A stretch of DNA of 61,806 bases from Azospirillum soli (lineage in GTDB: Bacteria > Pseudomonadota > Alphaproteobacteria > Azospirillales > Azospirillaceae). The notes beneath the pieces were generated by a model that was not told the DNA's origin, did not search any database, and was given only the letters and a program-made list of their open reading frames with translations. This document shows positions 16,145 to 24,666 of this stretch, one piece after another. The position numbers and the translations under genes were made by a program. Location: the NCBI RefSeq assembly GCF_017876165.1, contig NZ_JAGINQ010000031.1, forward strand, positions 1-61,806. The letters are read 5' to 3'. Numbering within the stretch: the stretch's first letter is position 1; every line of letters begins with the position of its first letter.

Positions 16145-16660
16145 ATGCCCACAAGTCTGACCGCCATCTATTTGGATCACCGCCAATCGCTGCTGGGCCG
16201 GGCCTTGCGGATCGTCCGCGACATGCCGACTGCGGAAGACGTGATCCAGGAGAGCTATCTCAGGGCCTGCAACGCGGCGCAGAAGGAGCCGATCGACAAC
16301 ATCGCGGCTTTCCTCCACCGCACCGTCCAGAACCTCGCCCTCGACCATATCCGCCGCCGCCGGACCCAGAATCGGTTTGAGGCCCCGGCCTCGGGAGGCG
16401 TCGATCCGCTGGAGGTCGCCTGCAATTCCCCTTCGGTGGAGGACCGCCTGCTTCACCGCGAGCGGCTGACGCAGTTCATGGGGGCCATGGACGCCCTGCC
16501 CGACCGCGCCCGCCGGGTTTGGTTGCTGAACCGGGTGGAGGGCATGTCCTATCCGCAGATCGCGGCCCATCTCGGCGTCTCGCAGGGGACCGTGTTCAAC
16601 GATATGAAGCTGGCGATGGGGCATTTCCTCGACGCCATGGCGCGCGCCGACCGCGCCTGA
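16145..16660 (+). CDS. fecI: FecI-type ECF sigma factor
   Basis: 171-residue extracytoplasmic-function sigma factor. Region 2: YLDHRQSLLGRALRIVRDMPTAEDVIQESYLRA, with HIRRRR at its end. Region 4: LPDRARRVWLLNRVEGMSYPQIAAHLGVSQGTVFNDM. It should direct transcription of the receptor-siderophore operon when the receptor and FecR signal that ferric siderophore is present. A longer in-frame open reading upstream crosses fecR on the other strand and was rejected; the ATG at 16145 starts the conserved part. Divergent from fecR with a Fur-like site between them. Confidence 0.93.
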   Translation: MPTSLTAIYLDHRQSLLGRALRIVRDMPTAEDVIQESYLRACNAAQKEPIDNIAAFLHRTVQNLALDHIRRRRTQNRFEAPASGGVDPLEVACNSPSVEDRLLHRERLTQFMGAMDALPDRARRVWLLNRVEGMSYPQIAAHLGVSQGTVFNDMKLAMGHFLDAMARADRA

Positions 16661-16741
16661 TCCGGAGCGTCGGCGCGGCTCTTGCCGGGGTAAATTATCC
16701 GGCGTGAATTTTTGCGAGGCCCCCCCTCCCCGCGCGTCACA

Positions 16742-18511
16742 ATGATGGCCGCCCAACCCGACCGGGGGCGCGGCCAGGACCAGCGCAACCAGAGGCCCCC
16801 AACCGTGTTGAAGGAATTCTTCAGCTACTACCGCCCCCATAAGGGGCTGTTCGTGGTCGATTTCGGCGGGGCGGTTCTGTCCGGCCTGCTGTCGCTCGGC
16901 TTTCCCTTCGCGGTGACCGCCTACGTGGACCGGCTGCTGCCCGGCGGCGACTGGGGCATGATCCTGCTGGCCAGCTTCGGCCTGCTGCTGGTCTATCTGG
17001 CCAACACCGGGCTGATCGCGACCGTTACCTATTGGGGTCATCTGCTGGGCATCGAGATCGAGACGGAGATGCGCCGCCGTGCCTTCGATCATCTGCAACG
17101 GATGCCGCTGCGCTTCTTCGACGGGCAGAAGACCGGCCATCTGGTCGCCCGCCTGACCAAGGACCTGGAGGAAATCGGCGAGCTTGCCCACCACGGGCCG
17201 GAGGACGTGTTCATCGCGGTGGTGACCTTCCTCGGTGCGCTCGCCCTGATGCTGTCGGTGCATGTGCAACTCGCCCTGCTGACGCTGCTGATCGTGCCGG
17301 TGGTGATGGTGCTGATCCTGCGTTTCGGCCGCGACATGACGGCCAACTGGCATGCCCAGTTCGAGCGGGTCGGCGCCTTCAACGCCCGGATCGAGGAGGT
17401 GGTCGGCGGTGCCCGCGTGGTCCGCGCCTTCGCCAACGAATCCCATGAACGCTCGCTGTTCGCCCAGGACAACACCCGCTACCGGCAGGCCAAGCTGAAC
17501 GGCTACCGCATCATGGCGCTGAGCCTCGGGCTGAACTACCTGGGCATGCGGCTGGTGCAGGTGGTGGTGCTGGTCGCCGGCACCTGGTTCGTCTACGAAG
17601 GCGAACTGACCATCGGCGGATTTGTCGGCTTCCTGCTGCTGATCAACGTCTTCTACCAGCCGCTGGAGCGCATCGCGGCGGTGATCGAGAATTATCCCAA
17701 GGGGATCGCCGGCTTTCGCCGCTACTGCGACTTCCTCGCCATCGAGCCGGAGATCGTGGACCGTCCCGGCGCCGTGACGGCGGCGCCTTTCAAGGGCGAC
17801 ATCACGTTCGAGGAGGTCAGCTTCGGTTACGACCCCGACCGGCCGGTGCTGGAGGACGTCTCCCTGTCGATCCGCGCCGGGGAAACCGTCGCCTTCGTCG
17901 GCACCTCGGGAGCCGGGAAAACGACGCTGCTGTCGTTGCTGCCGCGCTTTTACGACGTGACGCGGGGCCGCATCACCATCGATGGCCACGACATCCGTGA
18001 CCTGACGCTGGATTCGCTGCGCCGGCAGATCGGCATCGTGCAGCAGGACGTGTTCCTGTTCGCCGGCACCCTGCGCGACAACATCGCCTATGGCCGGCTC
18101 GACGCCAGCGAGGCGGAGATCCTGGAAGCCGCCCGCCGCGCCCGCCTGGACGGGCTGATCGCCGACTGCCCCGATGGCCTGGACACGATCGTCGGCGAAC
18201 GAGGGGTCAAGCTGTCCGGCGGCCAGAAGCAACGGGTGGCGATCGCACGCATCTTCCTGAAGAACCCGCCGATCCTGATCCTGGACGAGGCGACCTCGGC
18301 CCTGGACACCGAGACGGAGCGGGCGATCCAGGCGTCCCTGCAGGAATTGGCGCAGGGCCGGACGTCGCTGGTCATCGCACACCGGCTGACCACCATTCGG
18401 GACGCCGACCGGATCGTGGTGGTCGGCGATGGCGGCATCCTGGCCGAGGGACCGCACGATCAGCTTATTCGCGGCGGCGTCTACCGGCGGCTGCATGACG
18501 CGCAGGGCTGA
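16742..18511 (+). CDS. ABC exporter, fused membrane and ATPase domains
   Basis: 589-residue half-transporter of the MsbA/Sav1866 class. Six-helix membrane domain (about 15-310), then the ATPase domain with Walker A GTSGAGKT, Q-loop QQDVFLF, signature LSGGQKQR, Walker B ILILDEATSALD and H-loop IAHRLTT. It probably works as a homodimer. It follows fecI by 81 nt on the same strand, so a role in siderophore export is plausible but only inferred. The start is uncertain: ATGs at 16742/16745 have no clear ribosome site, and related proteins begin near LKEFFSYY, where a GTG or TTG (16805-16808) would serve. Confidence 0.88.
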   Translation: MMAAQPDRGRGQDQRNQRPPTVLKEFFSYYRPHKGLFVVDFGGAVLSGLLSLGFPFAVTAYVDRLLPGGDWGMILLASFGLLLVYLANTGLIATVTYWGHLLGIEIETEMRRRAFDHLQRMPLRFFDGQKTGHLVARLTKDLEEIGELAHHGPEDVFIAVVTFLGALALMLSVHVQLALLTLLIVPVVMVLILRFGRDMTANWHAQFERVGAFNARIEEVVGGARVVRAFANESHERSLFAQDNTRYRQAKLNGYRIMALSLGLNYLGMRLVQVVVLVAGTWFVYEGELTIGGFVGFLLLINVFYQPLERIAAVIENYPKGIAGFRRYCDFLAIEPEIVDRPGAVTAAPFKGDITFEEVSFGYDPDRPVLEDVSLSIRAGETVAFVGTSGAGKTTLLSLLPRFYDVTRGRITIDGHDIRDLTLDSLRRQIGIVQQDVFLFAGTLRDNIAYGRLDASEAEILEAARRARLDGLIADCPDGLDTIVGERGVKLSGGQKQRVAIARIFLKNPPILILDEATSALDTETERAIQASLQELAQGRTSLVIAHRLTTIRDADRIVVVGDGGILAEGPHDQLIRGGVYRRLHDAQG

Positions 18512-18526
18512 CATTGTTCGCTGTCT

Positions 18527-18698
18527 GGCGTTGGTGCACGGAGGCGGGCGGCCGGTCTCTTGGCCCTCCGCGTCTCTGGCTGCGGACTTGTGCTTGAAGG
18601 GTATGGTGGGCGCGGCGATCAGAACGACGGGGCCGCCCGTCGACATGGCACGTCAGCCCCCGCTAACTGCTCCAGCAGCGCCTCCATGCACCAACGCC
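18527..18698. mobile_element. MITE-like element, copy 2 (full length)
   Basis: 172 bp bounded by near-perfect 20-bp terminal inverted repeats: GGCGTTGGTGCACGGAGGCG at 18527-18546 and its complement at 18679-18698 (19 of 20 match). The interior contains every block of the 131-bp copy at 1513-1643, in the opposite orientation, plus about 40 bp missing there. It encodes no transposase, so it would need one supplied elsewhere. It begins 16 nt after the exporter stop codon. Confidence 0.8.
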
Positions 18699-18990
18699 GT
18701 GCGTTTCCGCAGCCTATGGCAAGAGCGGGTCCGACGCATGTTGGTGGACCACGCCGACGATCCGCGGTTGGTCAGCCTTACCACCTGGAACCGCCGCCCC
18801 CCACGGATAGCCGACGACGAGAGCGACGATAGGATATCCGCAACGGCGCAGCCATCCTGCTCTTCGCGGTGCTCACCGTAACGGCCGCCCTTCACGGGCG
18901 CCAATCCCGCGGAGCTTGCTCCGGCGCAAAGACGCCACCCAGCGCGGCGCCTAGGATGTCGGCAACCAAAAGACTGGGGGCGGCAGAGGC
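18699..18990. other. Intergenic region before norE
   Basis: 292 bp with no gene I can support. It should contain the norE promoter. I looked for a TTGAT-N4-ATCAA (FNR/NNR) site and did not find a convincing one. Confidence 0.4.
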
Positions 18991-19575
18991 ATGACGACGG
19001 CGGACATCATCATCGATGCGGACACGGATGCGGGGTCGGACCCGTTCGTGGGCCTGCCCGGCCATCCGATGATCTGGATCCTGATCCTGAGCGAACTGGC
19101 GGTCTTCGGCGTCGGCTTCGTCGGGTTCGCCGTGGCGCGGCTGTTCGATCCGGCCGGCTTCGCCGCCGGGCAGGCCCATCTCAGCCCGATGCTGGGCGGC
19201 ATCAACACCATCGTCCTGGTGACCAGCGGCTTCCTGGCTGCCTTGGGTGTGTCGCTGGCCCGTGGGGGCTGGCGGTTCCGGGCGCGGGGGCTGTTCGTCG
19301 CGGCGGCGACGGTGGGGGCGCTGTTCCTCGCCATCAAGGGCGTGGAGTATGCGGCGGCCTTCGAGGCCGGCCATTCGCTCGACAGCGGCGGTTTCTACAC
19401 CCTGTACTTCCTGCTGACCGGATTCCACGCGCTGCACGTGGTCATGGGCATCCTGCTGCTGCTGATCGTGGCGTGGCACGACAGCGTGGAAAATCTGGAG
19501 ACCGGAGCGGCCTTCTGGCACATGCTCGACCTCGTGTGGGTCGTGCTCTTCCCGCTTCTCTACTTAATGCGCTGA
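18991..19575 (+). CDS. norE: NorE-type cytochrome oxidase subunit III homologue
   Basis: 194-residue membrane protein with five hydrophobic helices, a short form of the heme-copper oxidase subunit III family. Marks include HPMIWILILSELAVFGVGFVGF, LVTSGFLAALGV, FLAIKGVEY, FLLTGFHALHVVMGI, and AFWHMLDLVWVVLFPLLYLMR at the C-terminus. NorE proteins assist nitric oxide reductase activity in denitrifiers. The gene is followed 11 nt later by norF. norCBQD are not in the window, so NorE-like aa3 subunit III use elsewhere cannot be excluded. Confidence 0.82.
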   Translation: MTTADIIIDADTDAGSDPFVGLPGHPMIWILILSELAVFGVGFVGFAVARLFDPAGFAAGQAHLSPMLGGINTIVLVTSGFLAALGVSLARGGWRFRARGLFVAAATVGALFLAIKGVEYAAAFEAGHSLDSGGFYTLYFLLTGFHALHVVMGILLLLIVAWHDSVENLETGAAFWHMLDLVWVVLFPLLYLMR

Positions 19576-19586
19576 GGAGGCTGGCG

Positions 19587-19877
19587 ATGACCCAATCCAT
19601 GATCGTCCTTTTTCGCGCCTGGGGCATTCTGATCGCCCTGTCACTGGCCGCGCTGCCGCTGGCCGACGGTGAGCACGGGCCGGCTTTCGGGATTGCCGTG
19701 GCCGCGGCCCTGTTGAGCATCGCGGTGGCGAAGGGGCGCCAGATCCTCCTCCACTACATGGAGCTGCACCGCGCCCGGCGGTGCTGGCGAACCGGCCTGA
19801 CCGCCTATCTGCTGGTGGTCGGCCTTCTGATCCTGGCGATTCACGCCGCCGGCGCGCTGGGTTGGCACCCCGCTTGA
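19587..19877 (+). CDS. norF: NorF-like small membrane protein
   Basis: 96-residue inner-membrane protein with three hydrophobic segments (IVLFRAWGILIALSLAALPLA, FGIAVAAALLSIAVAKG, LTAYLLVVGLLILAIHAAG) and RQILLHYMELHRA between the second and third, as in NorF/subunit IV-like proteins. The ATG at 19587 has a strong GGAGG site 6 nt upstream; a longer frame starting inside norE was rejected. It sits 11 nt after norE, so the two form an operon. Confidence 0.78.
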   Translation: MTQSMIVLFRAWGILIALSLAALPLADGEHGPAFGIAVAAALLSIAVAKGRQILLHYMELHRARRCWRTGLTAYLLVVGLLILAIHAAGALGWHPA

Positions 19878-19901
19878 TACCTTTTCACGAGACTTCGTGA
19901 C

Positions 19902-20462
19902 ATGCACACCGAAAGCCAGACCGGTCAGCTCCTTCACGACGACCATCACCGCACCATCGACCTTCTGAACACCTTCGAAGCCTGCATCGAGCGCACCACG
20001 GAGGATCACATTCCACCCCTTGGTCCGGAGGACCGCGCTCTGCTCGCCACCCTTGGCACAGAGCTGGGCCAGAGCCTTGAACGGCATTTCATGCTGGAGG
20101 AAGAGTTCCTTTTCCCGCCCATCGCCGCTGCTGGCGCCTACGAGATGACGGCCGACCTGTTGGCCGACCATGAAACTCTGCGCCCTCTTGCCCAACGCCT
20201 CGCCCGCCTGTGTGCCCTGGCTCTGCGCGAAGGCTTCGATGAGGAAAGCTGGCCCGTCTTCCGTCATTTTGGCCGCGAGCTGATCGACGGCCTCGTTCTG
20301 CACATCCAGAAGGAGGAGACGGCGCTGCTCGGCGCCGTCGATGCCGTGCTCACGCCGGCACAGGACGCCACCCTGGCGCAGGCCTACAGCCACGGGAAAG
20401 GCGCGTCCGGTGGTCCGGATGAGCGCACACTATTGCCGTCATCACAGGAAGACCGATCATGA
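19902..20462 (+). CDS. Hemerythrin-like HHE domain protein
   Basis: 186-residue soluble protein with the His/Glu pattern of a hemerythrin-like di-iron four-helix bundle: HDDHHRTIDLL, LERHFMLEEEFLFP, LADHETLRPL, and LHIQKEETALL. Such proteins bind oxygen or nitric oxide or help repair Fe-S clusters (YtfE/NorA type). It follows norEF by 24 nt and overlaps the next gene, which suggests a job in nitric oxide handling. The last 25 residues are polar and likely disordered. Confidence 0.87.
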   Translation: MHTESQTGQLLHDDHHRTIDLLNTFEACIERTTEDHIPPLGPEDRALLATLGTELGQSLERHFMLEEEFLFPPIAAAGAYEMTADLLADHETLRPLAQRLARLCALALREGFDEESWPVFRHFGRELIDGLVLHIQKEETALLGAVDAVLTPAQDATLAQAYSHGKGASGGPDERTLLPSSQEDRS

Positions 20463-20740
20463 GAGACATCGACCGGATCGGCTCAGCCGAACTGCTTGGA
20501 CGCAAAATTGCTGACGTTGACGCTGAGGGGGCTGTCGTTTTCGATGCCGCACCGGTCGCGGCCTTGCTCGGCCTACCTCCGGAGGGGCTTATGGCCGGGC
20601 TGCGCGACAACCTCGTGTTTCAAATCCATGAAATGGGCACGGGAGATGATCTGGGAAACACTCGGGTGACCTTTCGACACCGCAGCCGCGAAGTCGTTCT
20701 CATCCTTGACGCAGCTGGACACGTGCTTGGCGTTCATTGA
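20459..20740 (+). CDS. DUF6522-like small protein
   Basis: 93-residue soluble protein. The pattern (IADVDAEGAVVFDAAPVAALLGLPPEGLMAGLRDN, then RVTFRHRSREVVLILDAAGHVLG) fits DUF6522, a small family I associate with denitrification and NO-response loci in alphaproteobacteria. No catalytic motif is visible. Its ATG overlaps the hemerythrin-gene stop, so the two are translationally coupled. The family assignment is from memory of the pattern. Confidence 0.65.
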   Translation: MRDIDRIGSAELLGRKIADVDAEGAVVFDAAPVAALLGLPPEGLMAGLRDNLVFQIHEMGTGDDLGNTRVTFRHRSREVVLILDAAGHVLGVH

Positions 20741-20798
20741 CGGCGCGCAAGCCGCCGCGGCGCCACCAAGCTCATCCCGATGCCGGAACCCAGCCTAG

Positions 20799-20872
20799 CA
20801 TGAGGGGCCTCGGCCCGCTGGCCCCTTGCAGTCGGCACAGCAGCAATCTGCCGGCACCTTGGCCGGCTTTTC
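20799..20872. repeat. Dispersed repeat, copy 2
   Basis: Direct-orientation relative of 6-77, lying in the 215-bp gap between the convergent DUF6522-like and histidine kinase genes. It has the same ATGAGGGG start, CAGCAGCA core and GGCTTTTC end. No ORF is apparent. Confidence 0.45.
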
Positions 20873-20955
20873 GCCAGAAGCCGCCTTCTCCGTTGTACAA
20901 AGGGGCCTCCAGGGCCCAGCTATGCCGTCAGCTCGCCCAGAGTCCAGGCGCGACC

Positions 20956-23901
20956 TCACTCAGTCCGGCGTGTCTGTCCGGCATCGGTCAGCATTGCATT
21001 GAGCTCATGGATCAGGAGGTCGATCCGATAGGGTTTGGGCAGTACCTTCACGCCGGTGGCACGAGCGATCTCCTCGCTGTAGCCGGTTGCCAACACGATC
21101 GGTAGATTGGGATAGCGGCGTTGCGCTTCACGCGCCAGTTCCACGCCGCTTATGCTGCCGGGCATGACCACGTCGCTGAACAAAAGGTCCACGCCGCCTT
21201 CTGCGAGCAGGGGAAGCGCCTCATCCCCGGTCGCCGCGCGGATCACCGTGAACCCGGCGTCCTCCAGCGCGGTCGCGACCGTCATGGCGACGATGGGATC
21301 GTCCTCCACCACCAGCACGCGTCCGCTTCGGATCGGTTCGGCCAAGGAAGAGGAGCGCTGCTTGCTTTCCGACACCGGAACGCCGAGAGAGCGAGGCAGG
21401 AGGAGATGCACCCAGGTGCCGCCACCCTCCACGGACTCGATCCACGCGGTGCCGCCCGAATGCTGGGCGAAGCCATAGACCTGCGACAAGCCAAGGCCGG
21501 AGCCCTTGCCGACCTCCTTGGTGGTGAAGAACGGGTCGAAGGCCCGCGCTTGGATGTCGGGAGGCATCCCGGTGCCGGTGTCCGACACCGTCAGCCGCAC
21601 GAAATCACCCATCAGCCCGCTTGGGTGATCGGCGGCGAGCGAGACGTTGGCTGCCCGCATGGTAAGCGCCCCGCCTGTCGGCATGGCGTCGCGGGCGTTG
21701 ACCGACAGGTTGAGCAGGGCCAACTCCAGCTGGGTCGGGTCAACTTCCACCGGCCACAGGCCGCTGGCAAAATTGGTTTCCAACCGGATGTCCGCGCGCA
21801 ACGCCCGGGTCAGCAGATCGGACATGCCAAGCACCCGGTCGCGCAGGTCCACCGCCTCGGGCCGCAACGCTTGGCGGCGGGCGAAAGCCATCAACTGCTG
21901 CACCAGCTTGGCCCCCCGGTCCACAGCCTGCCGCCCGGCGTCCAGCAGCGGCTGGATCGGGGCGTCAGCCGCCCGGCGCTCGATCATCGCCAGACAACCG
22001 GAGAGGGCCTGGAGGAGGTTGTTGAAGTCGTGCGCCACGCCTCCCGTCATCTGGCCGAGCGCTTCGGTCTTCTGCGCTTGCAACAGGGCCACCTGAGCTC
22101 GTTCGCGCTCGGCGGTCTCCTCGGCGACGCGGACTTCCAACGTGGCGTTGAGCCGCTGAAGCGCCTCTTCAGCCATCTTGCGCTCGTGGATGTCGGTGCT
22201 GGAGCCAAACCAGCCGGTGATCCGCCCGGCCCCATCGCGCAGCGGCTCGGCGCGCGCCAGAAACCACCGGTATTCGCCGTCGCGGCGGCGGTAGCGCACC
22301 TCGATCTCGTACAGGTGCCCGCGGGCGCGCGCGTCATCCCACTGCGCCGCGGTGCGTTCCACGTCGTCGGGGTGCAGCATCGCGATCCAGCCGTCGGGCA
22401 GCGCTTCCGCGGGTGTCTGTCCGGTGTACGCGTACCAACGGTCGTTGAAATGGTGCAGCGACCCGTCAGGGTGGGCAAACCAGATGAACGCTGGAGTCAG
22501 GTTGGCGATTAGGCGGAGCCGCTCCTCGCCGGCGCGCACGGCCTGCTCGGCCTCGCGGATGTCTGTGATGTCGATGACGGAGCCCACATAGCCAAGGAAC
22601 TGGCCGTCGGCGTGGAAGCGTGGCGCTGCGGCGTCAAGCGCCCAACGCCAGGAGCCGTCGGCGCGGCGCAGACGGAATTCGGTGCGATAGGAGTGCTGCC
22701 GCGCGTTGGCGTCGAGAAAGCTTCGTTCTGCCGCGGCACGGTCTTCGGGATGGATGGCATCAATCCAGCCGAGGCCTTGTCCGAGACCCGGCGCTTGGCC
22801 GGTAAACTCGTACCAAGGCCTGTTCAGGTAGCTGCATTGGCCGTCCGGTTCGGTGACCCAGATCATCACCGGCGCATTGTCGGCCATATCGCGAAAGCGT
22901 GCTTCGCTTTCGCGCAACGCCATCTCCGCACGCGCCCGTTCCACCGCCGACCCGGTGCGTTGGGCCACCTCGGCGGTCAGGGTCAGTTCGGCCACGCTCC
23001 ACATCCGGGGTTCCGGGTGATGGACGAAGAGCGTGGCTACCAGTTGCCCCTCTTTGACCAGCGGCACGGCCAGCACGGCCCGGATGCCCAGCGCGTCGAA
23101 GGCTGCCGCGACGGTGCGGTCGTCCGTGCTCACATCCGACACGGCGAAGCTCTCGCCGCGTCGCAGCGGCGCGATGAGGGCGTCGCCGAAGTCGGCGAGC
23201 CGATGATGCCCGACAACGCTGGGGATGCGGCCGTCGCCCCAGTCGTGCCCGATGGTGATGAACTCCCCGCCGCCATCAATCTCGGCGTATCCCACCTGCG
23301 CCACGTTCAGATGTCGACCCAGCCGCTCGGCGGCGGCGGCGATGACCTCCCTGGGATGGGCAAGGTCACGCAACTGGCGTTCCAGGTCGAGCCGGAATGC
23401 CTGCTGTCGTTCGGCGATCACCGTCGCGGTGGTTTCGGTGCACGCGCAGAACATGCCGGCGACGCGGCCGGACTCGTCCCGGATCGGGCTGTAGGAGAAG
23501 GTGAAGTAGGTCTCCTCCCGATACCCATGGCGCTCCATCACCAGCAGGCGATCCTCGTGGAAGGTCGCCTCGCCGGCCAGCGCGCGCTCGACCAGCGGGG
23601 TGAGATCATCCCAGATGTCGGCCCAGACCTCGGCGAAGGGACGGCCCAGCGCCTCGGGTTTGTTGCCGAGGATGGGACGATAGCTGTCGTTGTAAAGGAA
23701 GGTGAGGTCCGGTCCCCAGACCGCGAACATCGGGAAGCGGGACGTGAGGATCAGGTTCACCACCGTGCGCAATGACTGTGACCAAGCTTCAGGCGGTCCC
23801 AGGGGCGACCGTGTCCAGTCGCAGGCAAGCATACGCGCCCCCATCGCGCCGCCTCCGGCGAAGATGTCGGGGGCGGTAGGAGCGAAGGGCTCAGTGCTCA
23901 T
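20956..23901 (-). CDS. Hybrid sensor histidine kinase (PAS-GAF-PAS-PAS-HK-REC)
   Basis: 981-residue cytoplasmic sensor with no transmembrane helix. Order: PAS-like domain (about 50-165, FPMFAVWGPDLTFLYND); GAF (about 185-325); PAS (about 335-450, MIWVTEPDGQCSYLN); PAS (about 460-575, FIWFAHPDGSLHHFND); a coiled segment; a HisKA-type phosphoacceptor in TGGVAHDFNNLLQAL; an ATPase domain (LNLSVNARDAMP, VSDTGTGMPPD, FFTTKEVGKGSGLGLS); and a receiver domain (about 865-975) with the acceptor Asp in LLFSDVVMPGS and Lys in VLPKPY. Similar kinases signal light, redox or general stress. No cognate regulator is next to it, so the input is unknown. Confidence 0.93.
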   Translation of the reverse strand: MSTEPFAPTAPDIFAGGGAMGARMLACDWTRSPLGPPEAWSQSLRTVVNLILTSRFPMFAVWGPDLTFLYNDSYRPILGNKPEALGRPFAEVWADIWDDLTPLVERALAGEATFHEDRLLVMERHGYREETYFTFSYSPIRDESGRVAGMFCACTETTATVIAERQQAFRLDLERQLRDLAHPREVIAAAAERLGRHLNVAQVGYAEIDGGGEFITIGHDWGDGRIPSVVGHHRLADFGDALIAPLRRGESFAVSDVSTDDRTVAAAFDALGIRAVLAVPLVKEGQLVATLFVHHPEPRMWSVAELTLTAEVAQRTGSAVERARAEMALRESEARFRDMADNAPVMIWVTEPDGQCSYLNRPWYEFTGQAPGLGQGLGWIDAIHPEDRAAAERSFLDANARQHSYRTEFRLRRADGSWRWALDAAAPRFHADGQFLGYVGSVIDITDIREAEQAVRAGEERLRLIANLTPAFIWFAHPDGSLHHFNDRWYAYTGQTPAEALPDGWIAMLHPDDVERTAAQWDDARARGHLYEIEVRYRRRDGEYRWFLARAEPLRDGAGRITGWFGSSTDIHERKMAEEALQRLNATLEVRVAEETAERERAQVALLQAQKTEALGQMTGGVAHDFNNLLQALSGCLAMIERRAADAPIQPLLDAGRQAVDRGAKLVQQLMAFARRQALRPEAVDLRDRVLGMSDLLTRALRADIRLETNFASGLWPVEVDPTQLELALLNLSVNARDAMPTGGALTMRAANVSLAADHPSGLMGDFVRLTVSDTGTGMPPDIQARAFDPFFTTKEVGKGSGLGLSQVYGFAQHSGGTAWIESVEGGGTWVHLLLPRSLGVPVSESKQRSSSLAEPIRSGRVLVVEDDPIVAMTVATALEDAGFTVIRAATGDEALPLLAEGGVDLLFSDVVMPGSISGVELAREAQRRYPNLPIVLATGYSEEIARATGVKVLPKPYRIDLLIHELNAMLTDAGQTRRTE

Positions 23902-24033
23902 TCGGCAATCGTCATGTCGTGGCAGATCAGCAAGAATGTGGACAATGGAGACAGGGAGGTCAGGTGCAGAATATGTGTACCGTCATATCGCCGCCGCAAC
24001 CCGCGAGCCTCCATTCCAGCAGCGGGGACGATG

Positions 24034-24664
24034 CGTATTAAGAACATGTTTGTAGCGGGGACGTCCCGGCCGGCGCGTTCTGGGCCGAAGCCGACCCTGA
24101 CGGTCGCATCGTTGCGCAAAGCGATCATGGCCATTTGGTGCGTGGGATTCGGCCGCATGCTGTGGCGCGCCATCGCCCCGCTCTCGGGCCTGCCTTTCGG
24201 CACGTTGTACACGCGGTTCGCCCGCAAGCCGCACCTGCCGCTCGGCTCCCAGCTGCTTTGCGCGTGGTGTCGCCGGCGGCAAGAAGGGCTTCGGCGTGAA
24301 GGTCCACATCAGCGTGGACAAGTACGGCATTCCTCTGGCCATTGATACCGCGCCGGCCAATGTCCACGACACCACAGGCATCGTCCCGGTCCTGCGTCGA
24401 CTTGCCGGGCAAGGCTTCCAAGGGCCGGCTCTGGGCGACCTCGGTGACCGGAGCGAACGCCTGTCCAAAGCCGGCGCGGTGCTCGGCATCACCATCGAGC
24501 CGGTTGCCGGAGGACGTAAGGGGACCTCCATCCCAGCCGGAATCTGCAGGACCATGGAACGTTCCTTCGGATGGCTCGCTCTGGTAACCGTCAAGTTCAG
24601 GCTGGTCGATGGCCGACGGGATCGGTATAGGGCAACCATGACGACGCGTCCCGACTCCCGCTAA
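24034..24664 (+). pseudogene. IS5-type transposase remnant, frameshifted
   Basis: Two pieces of one transposase lie in different frames. The first (about 24067-24220) reads SLRKAIMAIWCVGFGRMLWRAI, then LSGLPFGTLYTRFA, typical of the N-terminal part. The second, from about 24296, reads KVHISVDKYGIPLAIDTAPANVHDTTGIVPVL and ERSFGWLALVTVKFRLVD, the catalytic core and C-terminus with the ERSFGWL end motif. A frameshift and loss of sequence occur around 24225-24296, so no active enzyme is expected. Confidence 0.7.
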
Positions 24665-24666
24665 AC

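Noticed and set aside
16076..18646. Long open frame (over 850 codons) on the minus strand opposite the ABC exporter
   Set aside because: Low-complexity His/Gln/Arg-rich translation with no domain; it is the GC-driven antisense shadow of a clear exporter gene.
18699..18990. FNR/NNR site controlling norE
   Set aside because: No TTGAT-N4-ATCAA-like palindrome was found by eye; a regulator site may exist but cannot be supported.
18991..19575. Subunit III of a full cytochrome c oxidase
   Set aside because: The protein is short (194 residues) with five helices and is followed by norF, without coxA, coxB or assembly genes, which favours NorE.
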